Part shown: piece after piece, positions 35,226 through 43,833 of the stretch
How the letters are laid out: every line of letters begins with the position of its first letter
Position numbering within the stretch: position 1 is the stretch's first letter
Assembly: GCA_005776725.1 (NCBI GenBank)
Contig: SXOO01000133.1
Location: forward strand, 1 to 64,000
Reading direction: 5' to 3'
DNA from: Pseudomonadota bacterium
GTDB lineage: Bacteria > Myxococcota_A > UBA9042 > GCA-2863065
DNA: 64,000 nt
The notes under the pieces: model-generated
What the model was told of the DNA's origin: nothing
The model's input: only the letters and a program-made list of their open reading frames with translations
Databases searched by the model: none
Program-made: the position numbers and the translations under genes

Positions 35226-36793
35226 GCGCCCACCCCGAGGACCCGCTGGCGGAGGTAGGCCGCGGCCGAGACCTCGTCGCTGGCGCCGCGGATGTCGCCC
35301 ACCGCGAACGCCGCCTCATGGAACGGCCAGATCCCCATGGCCAGGAGCATCGCGGCCCGGTGCGCCGTGGGGTCGATCGGGTTCACCGCGAGGGAGTCGG
35401 GCCCAATGGCGCCGGTGAAGCCCGAGCGGTCCTCGGAGACGAAGCTGCCGAAGCCCACCACGACGTACCCCCAGGGCCAGTGATTCGTGCCGAAGCCCTG
35501 CGGGTTGCGCACCGTCACCTCGGGCGTGGGTGTGCGACCGAACTCCGTGTTGAGCAGCACGAAGTGGCGGTCGAGCTCGAGCTTCCTCGGGTCGCCCTCG
35601 CCCGGCCGGTTGACGTTGTCGCTGAGCACCCGGGCCATGTGCATCATGTTGATCCCCTGTTGCTCGATGTGCCAGGCATGGCTGTCGTAACCCTGGCCTT
35701 CGGGATCCGGGAAGATGCCGCCCTCGATCACTTGAACGTACCGCGCCGCGTCGGTCGGGGCCGTGAGCAGGCGCGTGGCGAGGCCGATGGAGGCCGTGGT
35801 CTCGTCGAGCACCTGCCCGCGGATCTGTGACGGGGCGTACTCACTGTGGCACGCCTGCAGGAGCCCGGGCTCCAGGACGTCCGTGGGGAGCAGGCGCGCC
35901 AGCGCCTCGTGTTGCGCCAGCGCCGCGCGCGCGCTGTCGAAGTCCGAGAGCCCCGGCGCCCTGAGCCCCGAGAGGCGGCCCTCGAACCGCCGGGTGTAGT
36001 GCTGAACCAGCGCGTCCAGCGGGTCTCTGAACCCCGAGACCGTGGGGCGTGGGAGGCGCAGCGCCAGCGGCGACCCGGGCTGGATGTGGACCGCCATCGG
36101 GCGCGACACGGCGCGATGGAGGCCCACCGCGCTCGCGGCGTCGCCGTTGTTGTCTACCGCGAAGCTCGATTGGTAGACGACGTAGCTATAGGGCACGCCG
36201 CGCGGCCCGAGCGTGTCCGTGAAGTAGCGCTGCACGTGGGTTCCCAGCGCGGCCTGGCGGGGGTTCCCTCGCGGCAGCCCGGTGATCGCTAGCGGGATCG
36301 CCGCCTCGTGCGGTTCGAGGCTGTGGGCCATGACCCACACCCGCATGCGGGCCAACAGATCCGGGCGGTCGCGGAGCGCGGCGACGAACGGGCCCAGGTT
36401 GACCGCTGTGCCCAACGCGTCTTGCCGCGGGACGCCGCCCTTCATCCACGGCTCGTATGGCGCGCGGCCGGCGCCGCACTTGGCCATGAACTCGGGCAGG
36501 GTCGGCCGACCGCGCGCCTGGAAGGTGTTCCACTGGCGCGGGTCGCCGGCGTCCTTTCCGTACTCCGGGACCACGTAGAACGTCTCCCACGGCGACATGC
36601 CCCCCAGCAGGAACAGCTCGAGGACGCCGGCTGGCCGCTCGGCCTCCGAGAGGAGCAGGTGCGCCTGGTCGGGCCTCGGGACCCCGAACGGCGCGCCGAG
36701 GGCGCCGGGGCTCATCGCCTCGTCGGGCGCGCAGCCGAGCAGCGCCCCGAGGCTGGCGGCGCCACCCAGACAGCGACGGCGGTCGATCGTCAT
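35222..36793 (-). CDS. DUF1501 family protein, second copy
   Basis: 523 residues from ATG 36793; 4-bp overlaps at both ends. N-terminus DRRRCLGGAASLGALLGCAP is Tat-like and also fits a lipobox. Shares with the 31717-33231 protein ELFLLGGMSPWETFY, HSLEPHEAAIPLAITG, GYDSHAWHIEQQG, LNTEFGRTPTPE and [13 protein letters not shown]. Clear paralogue but diverged throughout, so an old duplication rather than a recent one. Confidence 0.88.
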   Translation of the reverse strand: MTIDRRRCLGGAASLGALLGCAPDEAMSPGALGAPFGVPRPDQAHLLLSEAERPAGVLELFLLGGMSPWETFYVVPEYGKDAGDPRQWNTFQARGRPTLPEFMAKCGAGRAPYEPWMKGGVPRQDALGTAVNLGPFVAALRDRPDLLARMRVWVMAHSLEPHEAAIPLAITGLPRGNPRQAALGTHVQRYFTDTLGPRGVPYSYVVYQSSFAVDNNGDAASAVGLHRAVSRPMAVHIQPGSPLALRLPRPTVSGFRDPLDALVQHYTRRFEGRLSGLRAPGLSDFDSARAALAQHEALARLLPTDVLEPGLLQACHSEYAPSQIRGQVLDETTASIGLATRLLTAPTDAARYVQVIEGGIFPDPEGQGYDSHAWHIEQQGINMMHMARVLSDNVNRPGEGDPRKLELDRHFVLLNTEFGRTPTPEVTVRNPQGFGTNHWPWGYVVVGFGSFVSEDRSGFTGAIGPDSLAVNPIDPTAHRAAMLLAMGIWPFHEAAFAVGDIRGASDEVSAAAYLRQRVLGVGA

Positions 36794-38781
36794 CGCGCGT
36801 CACCGCCAGGCGGGGTTGAGAGGGCGGCGCAGCCGAGCTCGGCGAGCCGGAGGCCGCCGTCGCTCGCCGTGACGTACGCCCGGCTCCCGGAGACCACCAC
36901 GCGCTGCCCGGGCTCGATCAGATCGCTGGTGGACTCGAAGACCGGGGCGCTCGGGTGCGTGATGTCCACCACGTGAATCGCCGAGTGCACGTGGCTCTCG
37001 TCGCCCACCACCACGATCAGGCGGTCGCCGGCGAACGCCACGCCTCGCACCGGGCCCTTGGGCTTCACCTGGCCGAGCCGGGCTCCGGAGGCGCCGAGAT
37101 CCATGAGCGCCACGCCGGACTCGAGGCCCGCGATCGCCACCCAGTCCCCCCGCACATCCAGGTCGGGACCCGCCGGCGCGTCCACGCCGTCGAGCGTCAC
37201 TTGCCCCGCCTCGTCTACGACCCGCAGGCCCGCTTCACCCACGGCCACCACGCCGTCGTTCCAGGCGGCCACGGCTGTGGCGTCTCCCGGCGCCAAACCC
37301 AGGGGCGCCAGGTCCTGCAGTCGGAACCGCACGAGCCCCGTGGGCGTCGCGGCCGCGACGACGCCCCCCGAGGTCACCACCGCGCGCGCTTCTCCGGTGA
37401 CCAGCGTGGTCACGAGGCGCGGCGCCTCGAAGCGCGGCACGTCCACGACCGAGACGCCCGCCTCTCCCGACGCCACGAAGACCCGGTGAGGGATCACCGC
37501 GACGTCCAGCGCCGTCCCGGGGAGGTCGACGTGCGCGATCTCGAAGGGGATCTTGGGGTCGCGCGTGTCGATCACCCGGAGCCCAGCGTGTCCGGCCGCC
37601 ACGAAGACCTGCGCGGGCGATCCGGCTACGGCGAGGCCTCGCGCCGTGCCGGGCAGCTGGCTGAACGCCGCACGCGGGGCGAGGTCTTCGGCGGCGAAGA
37701 GGCGCAGCCCCGCGCCATTGGCGCCCACCACCACCACCCGCTCGTCGGCGGTGACGACCAGCCCATACCCGTCGACGTCGGCGGTCCCCACGGCGCTGGG
37801 GAGGCGCGGGTTGGACAGGTCGAACGCGAGCAGGCCGTCGTGGCCGTCGGCGATCCCGAGATAACCGCCGGGATCCGGGTCGACCTGTGGGAGCCCCGCG
37901 GACCCGTTGGCCGCGTAGAGCCGGTCGCCCACCGCAAAGACGCTGCGGGCGTGGCCGGACGTGTCCACCGTAGAGACCACCGTGGGGCTCCTCGGGTCGT
38001 CGAGCGCGAGGGTGACGATGCCGTGGGTATCGTCGGCGACCCACGCCGAGTCTCCGCGCACTACAAGGTCCCAGGCGTGTCCCGGCGTATCGACGCGGCG
38101 CAGCTCCACCGGGTTCGCCGGATCGGCCACGTCCAGCACGATCACGCCGGCATGCCCGGAGGCCTGGTACACGACGGTCGGCTCCGCTGCCACGGCGATG
38201 CGGTAGCCGGGCCGTGCGTCGCGAACCCGCCCCAGCGGCACGGGCGCCCGCGGATCCGTGAGGTCCACGACGTGGAACCCCTCCCAGTCGTCGGCCACGT
38301 AGGCGCGGTTGCCGGCGATCCACGTGTGGCGCGTGTAGCCGGGCAGATCGAGCGTGGTCGCGAGGCGCGGGGCGGCGGGGTCCTTCACGTCGATCACGAG
38401 GATACCGGCGTCTGCGGCCGTGAGATACGCGAGGTCTCCCTCGACGTGGACGCCCCGGCTGACCCCGGTCAGCAGTGTGAGCGCCGAGCGTTGGACCGGG
38501 CGCGTCGGGTCGGAGACGTCCAGGATCCGGAAACCGCCGTAGTCGTCGCCCACGTACAGGAGGTCTCCGCGAAGGAAGAGGCCCCGGATCTCGGTGGCGA
38601 CGGTGCCGAGCGGCACAAGGGTGGCCGCGCAGCTCACAGGATCCGGACCGGGCGCCCAGAAGGCCTCGGCGGGGAGGGCTGCTCCGTCGCAGGTGGGATC
38701 GCAAGACGGCTCGGTGGTAGCAGCTTCGCCGCCCGCGCACCCAGCCAGCGCGAACACCAGCAGCGGTAGAGCGCGGCGCAC
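36790..38781 (-). CDS. LVIVD-repeat beta-propeller lipoprotein
   Basis: GTG at 38781 gives RRALPLLVFALAGC, a good lipobox signal; it lies 7 nt after a TATAGT element. 663 residues. About a dozen LVIVD-type repeats (YGGFRILDVSDPTRPV, AGILVIDVKDPAAPRL, EGFHVVDLTDPRAPV, AGVIVLDVADPANPV and others) predict one or two beta-propellers at the cell surface. First gene of the four-gene operon, so it is likely partnered with the DUF1501 and cytochrome proteins. Confidence 0.88.
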   Translation of the reverse strand: MRRALPLLVFALAGCAGGEAATTEPSCDPTCDGAALPAEAFWAPGPDPVSCAATLVPLGTVATEIRGLFLRGDLLYVGDDYGGFRILDVSDPTRPVQRSALTLLTGVSRGVHVEGDLAYLTAADAGILVIDVKDPAAPRLATTLDLPGYTRHTWIAGNRAYVADDWEGFHVVDLTDPRAPVPLGRVRDARPGYRIAVAAEPTVVYQASGHAGVIVLDVADPANPVELRRVDTPGHAWDLVVRGDSAWVADDTHGIVTLALDDPRSPTVVSTVDTSGHARSVFAVGDRLYAANGSAGLPQVDPDPGGYLGIADGHDGLLAFDLSNPRLPSAVGTADVDGYGLVVTADERVVVVGANGAGLRLFAAEDLAPRAAFSQLPGTARGLAVAGSPAQVFVAAGHAGLRVIDTRDPKIPFEIAHVDLPGTALDVAVIPHRVFVASGEAGVSVVDVPRFEAPRLVTTLVTGEARAVVTSGGVVAAATPTGLVRFRLQDLAPLGLAPGDATAVAAWNDGVVAVGEAGLRVVDEAGQVTLDGVDAPAGPDLDVRGDWVAIAGLESGVALMDLGASGARLGQVKPKGPVRGVAFAGDRLIVVVGDESHVHSAIHVVDITHPSAPVFESTSDLIEPGQRVVVSGSRAYVTASDGGLRLAELGCAALSTPPGGDAR

Positions 38782-38788
38782 GGCTTGG

Positions 38789-38817
38789 ACTATACGGACC
38801 CCCGAAGAGCCGGGCAA
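38789..38817 (-). promoter_or_regulatory. promoter TTGCCC-N17-TATAGT of the DUF1501 operon
   Basis: On the minus strand TTGCCC (38,812-38,817) is followed after exactly 17 nt by TATAGT (38,789-38,794), then 7 nt to the GTG at 38781. A start site 7 nt past the -10 would fall at the GTG, so the mRNA would be leaderless. Matches to consensus: 4/6 and 5/6. Confidence 0.65.
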
Positions 38818-38984
38818 AGCGGCGTAGGCCGAGCCTGTTCCGTGGCGCCGCTTGGTCCCCCGGACTCACGGCCCGGCCGCGCCGGGTTGGCGGCCGACCC
38901 CGGGGCATGACCTTCGACCGGACTCCCCGCTCGGCCGCCGCCCAGGGGCACTACTTCCCAGAAGCTCGCGGCCCGGGAATGGGG

Positions 38985-38990
38985 TACGGT
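38985..38990 (+). promoter_or_regulatory. TAnnnT -10-like element (TACGGT)
   Basis: TACGGT ends 8 nt before the ATG at 38999 of the PEGA operon; no Shine-Dalgarno between. Confidence 0.4.
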
Positions 38991-38998
38991 CTACACCC

Positions 38999-41095
38999 AT
39001 GGGGTTCGCGATGAGATCCGAGGCGAGAGTGACGTCCGGGCACGAGATCGGGGTTGGGGGCGCCCGGTTCCCGGTGTGTTCCACGCCGCTAGCGCCTCGG
39101 GCCGGGCGTTGCCGCTCATGGCGGCTCCTGAGCGTGTTGGGGCTCGTGCTGTTGCTGCTGCCGGAGCTGGCGTTGGCGGGCCCCAGGCCCCCACGGGCGC
39201 GGAGCGTCCGCGTCACCTCCACGCCTCCCGGCGCGGTCGTGCGCGTGGAGACGGCGGGAGTCCTCAGCGAGCCGATCGGCGCCACGCCGCTGCGGCGCGC
39301 GAAGGTCCTCCCCGGCCCGCAGACCTTCGTGTTTCGCCTGGACGGCTACGAGGAGCTCCGAGTGCCCGTCGAGGTGAAGCGGCACGGGCAGAAGGTGGAG
39401 GCGAGGCTGCTCCAGGCTGCGGTGCTCGACCTCACGGCCGCCGACGCGCACGCCGCGCACGCAGAGATCAGCGTCGACGGGGTCCCTCGCGGGGTGCTCC
39501 CGCAGCGCCTCCAGGTCACGCCCGGCCGTCACCTCATCGAGACCCAGCGGGACGGGCGAGCGGCGCGGTCGCAGTGGGTCGAGGTGGCGCGCGGGCAGGT
39601 CCTCACGGTGGCCGTGGCGGTGGGAGACGTGGACCAAGGGGGCCTCCTCGTCACGGCGGACGTGCCCGGGGCCGAGGTGCTGATCGGCGGCGTCTCACGG
39701 GGCAAGGCGCCCTTCCTCTGGGCGGACGCGCCGCCGGGACGCGTAGCGATCGAGGTTCGCGCATTGGACCGCCCGCCGTTCCGCGCAACCGGTGAGATCG
39801 CCGCCGGGAGACGGACCACCGTGGCGGCCGTGCTCTCCGGCGCGCGAGGCGGCCTCAAGGTGTCCACGGCGACCCCAGGCGCCGAGGTCTGGCTGGACGG
39901 CCGGCGCCTCGGACCTGCACCCGCGGGCAGCGACGATCTCGCGCCCGGAGAACACCTGCTCGAGGTCCTCGCCGCGGGCCACGAGCCGCTCTCGGAGACC
40001 GTGGAGGTGCCCAGCGCGCAGCGCCGCCTCCTGGTGGTTCAGCTGGCGCCCACCGAGGGTGCGGCGGTGGGCCCCGTCATCGTCGACGCGACCCCGCAAG
40101 GCGCCGAGGTGCGCGTGGACGGGCGCGACGCCGGCTCCGTGCCAGCTCTGGTGCAGGGGCTGCCCGCCGGGGAGCGCACGGTGGTCATCAGCGCGCCGGG
40201 CCACATCCCGGTCACCACCCGCTGTCGGGTGGGGCCCGGCAGAGCGTGCCGTCTCAAGGCGGCACTCGTGGCGGGGGGCGAGCGGATCGTGGTGCGCACT
40301 TCGACCGAGGGCGCCTCGCTGTACGCGAACGGCGTTCTCCTGGGGCCGCTCCCGTACGACGGCGGCATCGCGCCCGGCAGCTACGCGCTCGAGGCACGCG
40401 CCGACAACCACAGCACGTGGTCTCAACAGCTCACGGTGATGGCCGGGATGCCCGCCGGCGTCTACGACGCCTCCCTCGCCGAGCTGCGCCCCGAAGAGCG
40501 CGGGATCTTCCCTCACGCCGCCGACGCCCTCCCACCCCGGCGCATGGCGCTGGGGCTCTCGGCGGGCTGGGTCCATCACTTCGAGGCCCGCTTCGATGTG
40601 GGGATCCTGTCGTTCCTGGATGCCGGCGTCGCGCTCCGGACCTTCGGGCGCCTCACCGAGATCGAAGCGCGTGCCAAGGCTGCGCACCGCTTCACGCCGC
40701 TCCTCTCGGCGGGGGCGCAGGTCCGCACGGGCGGCGGCGTCGGTCCCGACGAGATCGACAGCGGCTTCTTCCTGGTCGAGGCGTTGGGCTCGGTGCACCT
40801 CGAGCCGCGGGTGGCGCTGACCTTGTTGCTCGCGTTCGACATCACCAGCGACGACTACCCGTTCGCCGAGACCGACTCCGACGTGCCGGCGGCCGACACG
40901 GAGCGCCAGGTGAGCACCGGGTTCCGGTTCGGCGGCAACGTCGCGGTGGCGATCACGGAGCGGTGGGGCGCGTTCGCCAGCATCGAGTGGACCCCGCTGC
41001 GTTCCGCCAGCCGCCGGATCCTCGGCGACCTCTACGGCAGCGGTGACGAAGCCTCCTATCTCTGGTTCCGCCTCGGAGCCTCGGTGGTGTTCTGA
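38999..41095 (+). CDS. PEGA-repeat protein with C-terminal outer-membrane-barrel-like domain
   Basis: 698 residues from ATG 38999. A long N-terminal region precedes the signal segment (LLSVLGLVLLLLPELALAG). Then come at least five PEGA domains (PF08308), each with a short sandwich and a Pro-Gly turn: VRVTSTPPGAVVRVE, ISVDGVPRGVLPQ, LLVTADVPGAEVLIGG, LKVSTATPGAEVWLDG, IVDATPQGAEVRVDG and IVVRTSTEGASLYANG. The last 170 residues (MALGLSAGWVHHFEARFDVG ... YLWFRLGASVVF) alternate strands and end in Phe, as outer-membrane barrels do. First of five overlapping genes, probably one envelope complex. Confidence 0.8.
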   Translation: MGFAMRSEARVTSGHEIGVGGARFPVCSTPLAPRAGRCRSWRLLSVLGLVLLLLPELALAGPRPPRARSVRVTSTPPGAVVRVETAGVLSEPIGATPLRRAKVLPGPQTFVFRLDGYEELRVPVEVKRHGQKVEARLLQAAVLDLTAADAHAAHAEISVDGVPRGVLPQRLQVTPGRHLIETQRDGRAARSQWVEVARGQVLTVAVAVGDVDQGGLLVTADVPGAEVLIGGVSRGKAPFLWADAPPGRVAIEVRALDRPPFRATGEIAAGRRTTVAAVLSGARGGLKVSTATPGAEVWLDGRRLGPAPAGSDDLAPGEHLLEVLAAGHEPLSETVEVPSAQRRLLVVQLAPTEGAAVGPVIVDATPQGAEVRVDGRDAGSVPALVQGLPAGERTVVISAPGHIPVTTRCRVGPGRACRLKAALVAGGERIVVRTSTEGASLYANGVLLGPLPYDGGIAPGSYALEARADNHSTWSQQLTVMAGMPAGVYDASLAELRPEERGIFPHAADALPPRRMALGLSAGWVHHFEARFDVGILSFLDAGVALRTFGRLTEIEARAKAAHRFTPLLSAGAQVRTGGGVGPDEIDSGFFLVEALGSVHLEPRVALTLLLAFDITSDDYPFAETDSDVPAADTERQVSTGFRFGGNVAVAITERWGAFASIEWTPLRSASRRILGDLYGSGDEASYLWFRLGASVVF

Positions 41096-41871
41096 TGACG
41101 CACGAGTTCACGTCGGCCGCCACGGCAGCGCGCGCCGGGCTCGCTTCTCGCGGCCTGCTCCTTCTCCTTGCGACACTCTCGCTTGCTTGCGCCGAGACCT
41201 CTGGCAGCGGCGCCATCGACGTGAGCTGGTCCATCGGTGGGAGCACCTGCAATCAAAGCGGCGTCTCGCGCATGGTCGTGCGCCTCTATCACTCCGGGGA
41301 GCAGGTGCTGGACCAGGAGGGCGTCTGCACCGAGGGAGGCCTTCGCGTCGAGGGCGTCCCGCAGGGGACCTTCGTGGTCGAGGTCACGGCGTATCGCGAC
41401 GGGTCGGCCGATCCCGCGTACGTGGGCCACGTCTCGGGTGTCACCGTCCCCAAGGGTGGCGCTGTCACCGCCCCCGAGGTCGCGCTCGAAGAGGCGCCCG
41501 GAGCCCTGGACGTCTCGTGGCGCTTCGCCGATGGGCGGTTGTGTCGCTTCGCCGGCGTGTCTCGGGTGCAGGTGGGCATCTTCGACCTGGCGGGGCGCCG
41601 CGCCTCGGAGCGCAGCCTCGCGTGCGATCCCGCGCCCGAGCCTGTGAGCTCTGCAGCGCCCGGGGCGTCATACATCGAGGACGCCAAGGGGATCGTGTTC
41701 GACCGCCTGCTCCCCGGCACCTACACGCTCAACCTGTTCGCTTACGGCGCGTCGTCCGATACGCCGGTGTTCTACGGCACGTCCGAGGCGGTGGTGAACG
41801 TCTACGAGCTCACCCCCGTCGACGTCGTCCTGGCCGCCTGTCCGGAAGGGGCCAACAGCCCGTGCCTCTGA
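41095..41871 (+). CDS. lipoprotein, PEGA-operon member
   Basis: 258 residues; start overlaps the previous stop (TGATG). Lipobox in LLLLLATLSLAC. Two similar carboxypeptidase-regulatory/PEGA-like beta domains are visible: IDVSWSIGGSTCNQSGVSRMVV ... and LDVSWRFADGRLCRFAGVSRVQV ..., each with one Cys and ending in VPQGTFVVEV or LLPGTYTLNL. Internal duplication is therefore clear. Function unknown. Confidence 0.7.
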   Translation: MTHEFTSAATAARAGLASRGLLLLLATLSLACAETSGSGAIDVSWSIGGSTCNQSGVSRMVVRLYHSGEQVLDQEGVCTEGGLRVEGVPQGTFVVEVTAYRDGSADPAYVGHVSGVTVPKGGAVTAPEVALEEAPGALDVSWRFADGRLCRFAGVSRVQVGIFDLAGRRASERSLACDPAPEPVSSAAPGASYIEDAKGIVFDRLLPGTYTLNLFAYGASSDTPVFYGTSEAVVNVYELTPVDVVLAACPEGANSPCL

Positions 41872-43436
41872 GCGCGCTCCTCGCGTTGCTCGCCCTCACG
41901 GGCGACCCCGACGGGACCTGCGTTCGCCGGTGCACGGGCGCCGACGTTCGCGCGCGCGAGGCCGGCACGCCGAGCCAGCAGCTCGCGTTGGACGCCACGG
42001 TCGTGCCAGAAGGGGAGGGCGCGGTCTTCGTGCCCAGCTTGAGTCGTCCTGAGCTCGAGCCTCAGGTGCGCGTGTATCTCGGCGGCGAGCTCGTGGCGCG
42101 AGGCCCCACCGGGCGGCGCTTCCCGCTGCCACCGGGTCGATACACGGTGCGCCTGGGCCAGGGGCCTGACGGCTGGCGGCCGGAGAAACAGCTGGCCGTC
42201 ACGGCAGGGCGCACCACCACGGCGCGTGGCTTCGCGGGCGGCCTCAGGGTCACCGCCGTGACGCGCGAGGGGCGCCCCATCGAGCTCGACTACATGCTCG
42301 AGTCCGCCGATGGGCACCGCGTCTACGGGCCGGAGACCACTGCCCCCGAGGTGGACTACGCCGCGACGCGTACGTGGGTGCTTCGCCCGGGCACCTACCG
42401 AGTCGTGCCCGGCACGGATGCGTCAGCGCGGGTGGGGGCGGCGACCGTGTTCGTCCCCGCGAACGAGCGGGTCCGGCTGCGCTTCCTCACGGACGACTCG
42501 GGAACGGTGCTCGGGACCGAGCCCGGGGACTTCGAGCCCGAGGAGCGCCTCGAGGCCTGGCGGATCTCGTGGCTCATCGGTGGCAGCTTCACGTTCGGGC
42601 AGGCGCAGGACCAGATCGGCAGCTTCTCGGGCACCGCCCTTCGCCTCGACGCGCTCACGGAGCTGGACGTGAACTACGAACGCCAGGGCCACGCACTCCG
42701 GATCCTGCTGGATCTCGAGCAGTCCTGGTTCGCGTTCGACCCCAGCGTGGGCGTGGAGATCCCGTTCCAGAAGCTGGACGACCACCTGCACTTCGACCTG
42801 TCGTACGCGTACCGGGCGGTGACCGGCTTCGCCCCTTATGTCCGCGCCCTCGTGCGGACGTCGTTGCTCCCCCACGAGCTCCGCAGCGACGAAGACCTCG
42901 CCGTGACCACGCGCGACACGTCGGGTCAGTCCACCACCACGCTCCTCCCCCGGGGCGACAGCAGAGAGCTCATGCCGGCGTTCGCCCCCGCGGTGCTGCA
43001 ACAGGGAGGGGGCGTGGACGTCACCCCGTGGAGCGGCCGGTTCGGCGCCGTGGGCCTCAAGGCCGGCTTCGCCGCTCGGGAGACCTTCTATCGGGGCGGT
43101 GGGCTGTGGGTCAGCGGCTCCGGCGATGGCACGGTCGAGCTGTCGACGCTGGAGGACCGCCTGGACTATGGCCCAGAGTTCGGCGCCACGATCCGCCTCC
43201 GCCCGGTCCCCTGGTTCGAGCTGCGGTCTGACCTGGACGGCTTCTTCTCGATCGAGGACATCGGCGAGCAGGACTCGGACGGCTTCGTGTTCAACTGGTC
43301 CTCGACCGTGAGCTTCCGCCTGGCCGAGTGGGCCGTGGTGGTGTACCGCGCCACGCTGCATCGGGACGACCCCAGCCTGCCGGACTACCAGTTCAGGCAG
43401 AGCGTCAACCTGAGGTTCCAGTATGCGATCCTCTGA
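41862..43436 (+). CDS. exported protein with possible outer-membrane barrel
   Basis: GTG at 41862 is preceded by GGAAGGGG and overlaps the previous gene by 10 bp. 524 residues; short signal PLSALLALLALTGDPDG. Residues about 45-215 are PEGA/Ig-like (VRVYLGGELVARGPTGRRFPL). Residues 230-524 are a run of amphipathic strands (WLIGGSFTFGQAQDQIG, LHFDLSYAYRAV ... VNLRFQYAIL) ending on a hydrophobic residue, consistent with a beta-barrel. Likely outer-membrane component of the operon product. Confidence 0.65.
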   Translation: MPLSALLALLALTGDPDGTCVRRCTGADVRAREAGTPSQQLALDATVVPEGEGAVFVPSLSRPELEPQVRVYLGGELVARGPTGRRFPLPPGRYTVRLGQGPDGWRPEKQLAVTAGRTTTARGFAGGLRVTAVTREGRPIELDYMLESADGHRVYGPETTAPEVDYAATRTWVLRPGTYRVVPGTDASARVGAATVFVPANERVRLRFLTDDSGTVLGTEPGDFEPEERLEAWRISWLIGGSFTFGQAQDQIGSFSGTALRLDALTELDVNYERQGHALRILLDLEQSWFAFDPSVGVEIPFQKLDDHLHFDLSYAYRAVTGFAPYVRALVRTSLLPHELRSDEDLAVTTRDTSGQSTTTLLPRGDSRELMPAFAPAVLQQGGGVDVTPWSGRFGAVGLKAGFAARETFYRGGGLWVSGSGDGTVELSTLEDRLDYGPEFGATIRLRPVPWFELRSDLDGFFSIEDIGEQDSDGFVFNWSSTVSFRLAEWAVVVYRATLHRDDPSLPDYQFRQSVNLRFQYAIL

Positions 43437-43833
43437 AGCACCGGTGACTCGGGTGGGGAGCGTTGCGCTCACCCGGCCGCGCGCCTTGTGGGCGTGGGTC
43501 TCGACCCTCGCGCTCGGCGCCTTTCTCGGGTGCACCCCGCCGCAAGCCCGTCTCCAGGACGACACTGCGCAAAGCCGCGTCACGCCGGAGCTCCTCGAGC
43601 GCTGGCGCTCGGAGGTGGCGGCGTTCGAGGCGCGGAGGATCCGTGGCGTCGACGCCGGGACCTACGACCGCGTGCGCGGCTGGGTCGACCGGCTCGAGGC
43701 GGGCCACGAAGTCGAGAAAGCACCGCTCCTGGTCCTGGCGATCCAGGGCGAGCTCGAGGTGCTGCACACGGCGGAGCTGCGCTTCGGCGCGGGAGGCGCG
43801 GTCCCTGCGCAGCCCGCTGAGGAGGCCCCATGA
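43423..43833 (+). CDS. small lipoprotein
   Basis: 136 residues from ATG 43423, inside the last 14 bases of the previous gene. Lipobox in LALGAFLGC. The mature part is one charged helical domain (VTPELLERWRSEVAAFEARR ... VRGWVDRLEAG). It overlaps the next gene by 4 bp (ATGA). Possibly an adaptor of the PEGA-operon complex. Confidence 0.7.
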   Translation: MRSSEAPVTRVGSVALTRPRALWAWVSTLALGAFLGCTPPQARLQDDTAQSRVTPELLERWRSEVAAFEARRIRGVDAGTYDRVRGWVDRLEAGHEVEKAPLLVLAIQGELEVLHTAELRFGAGGAVPAQPAEEAP

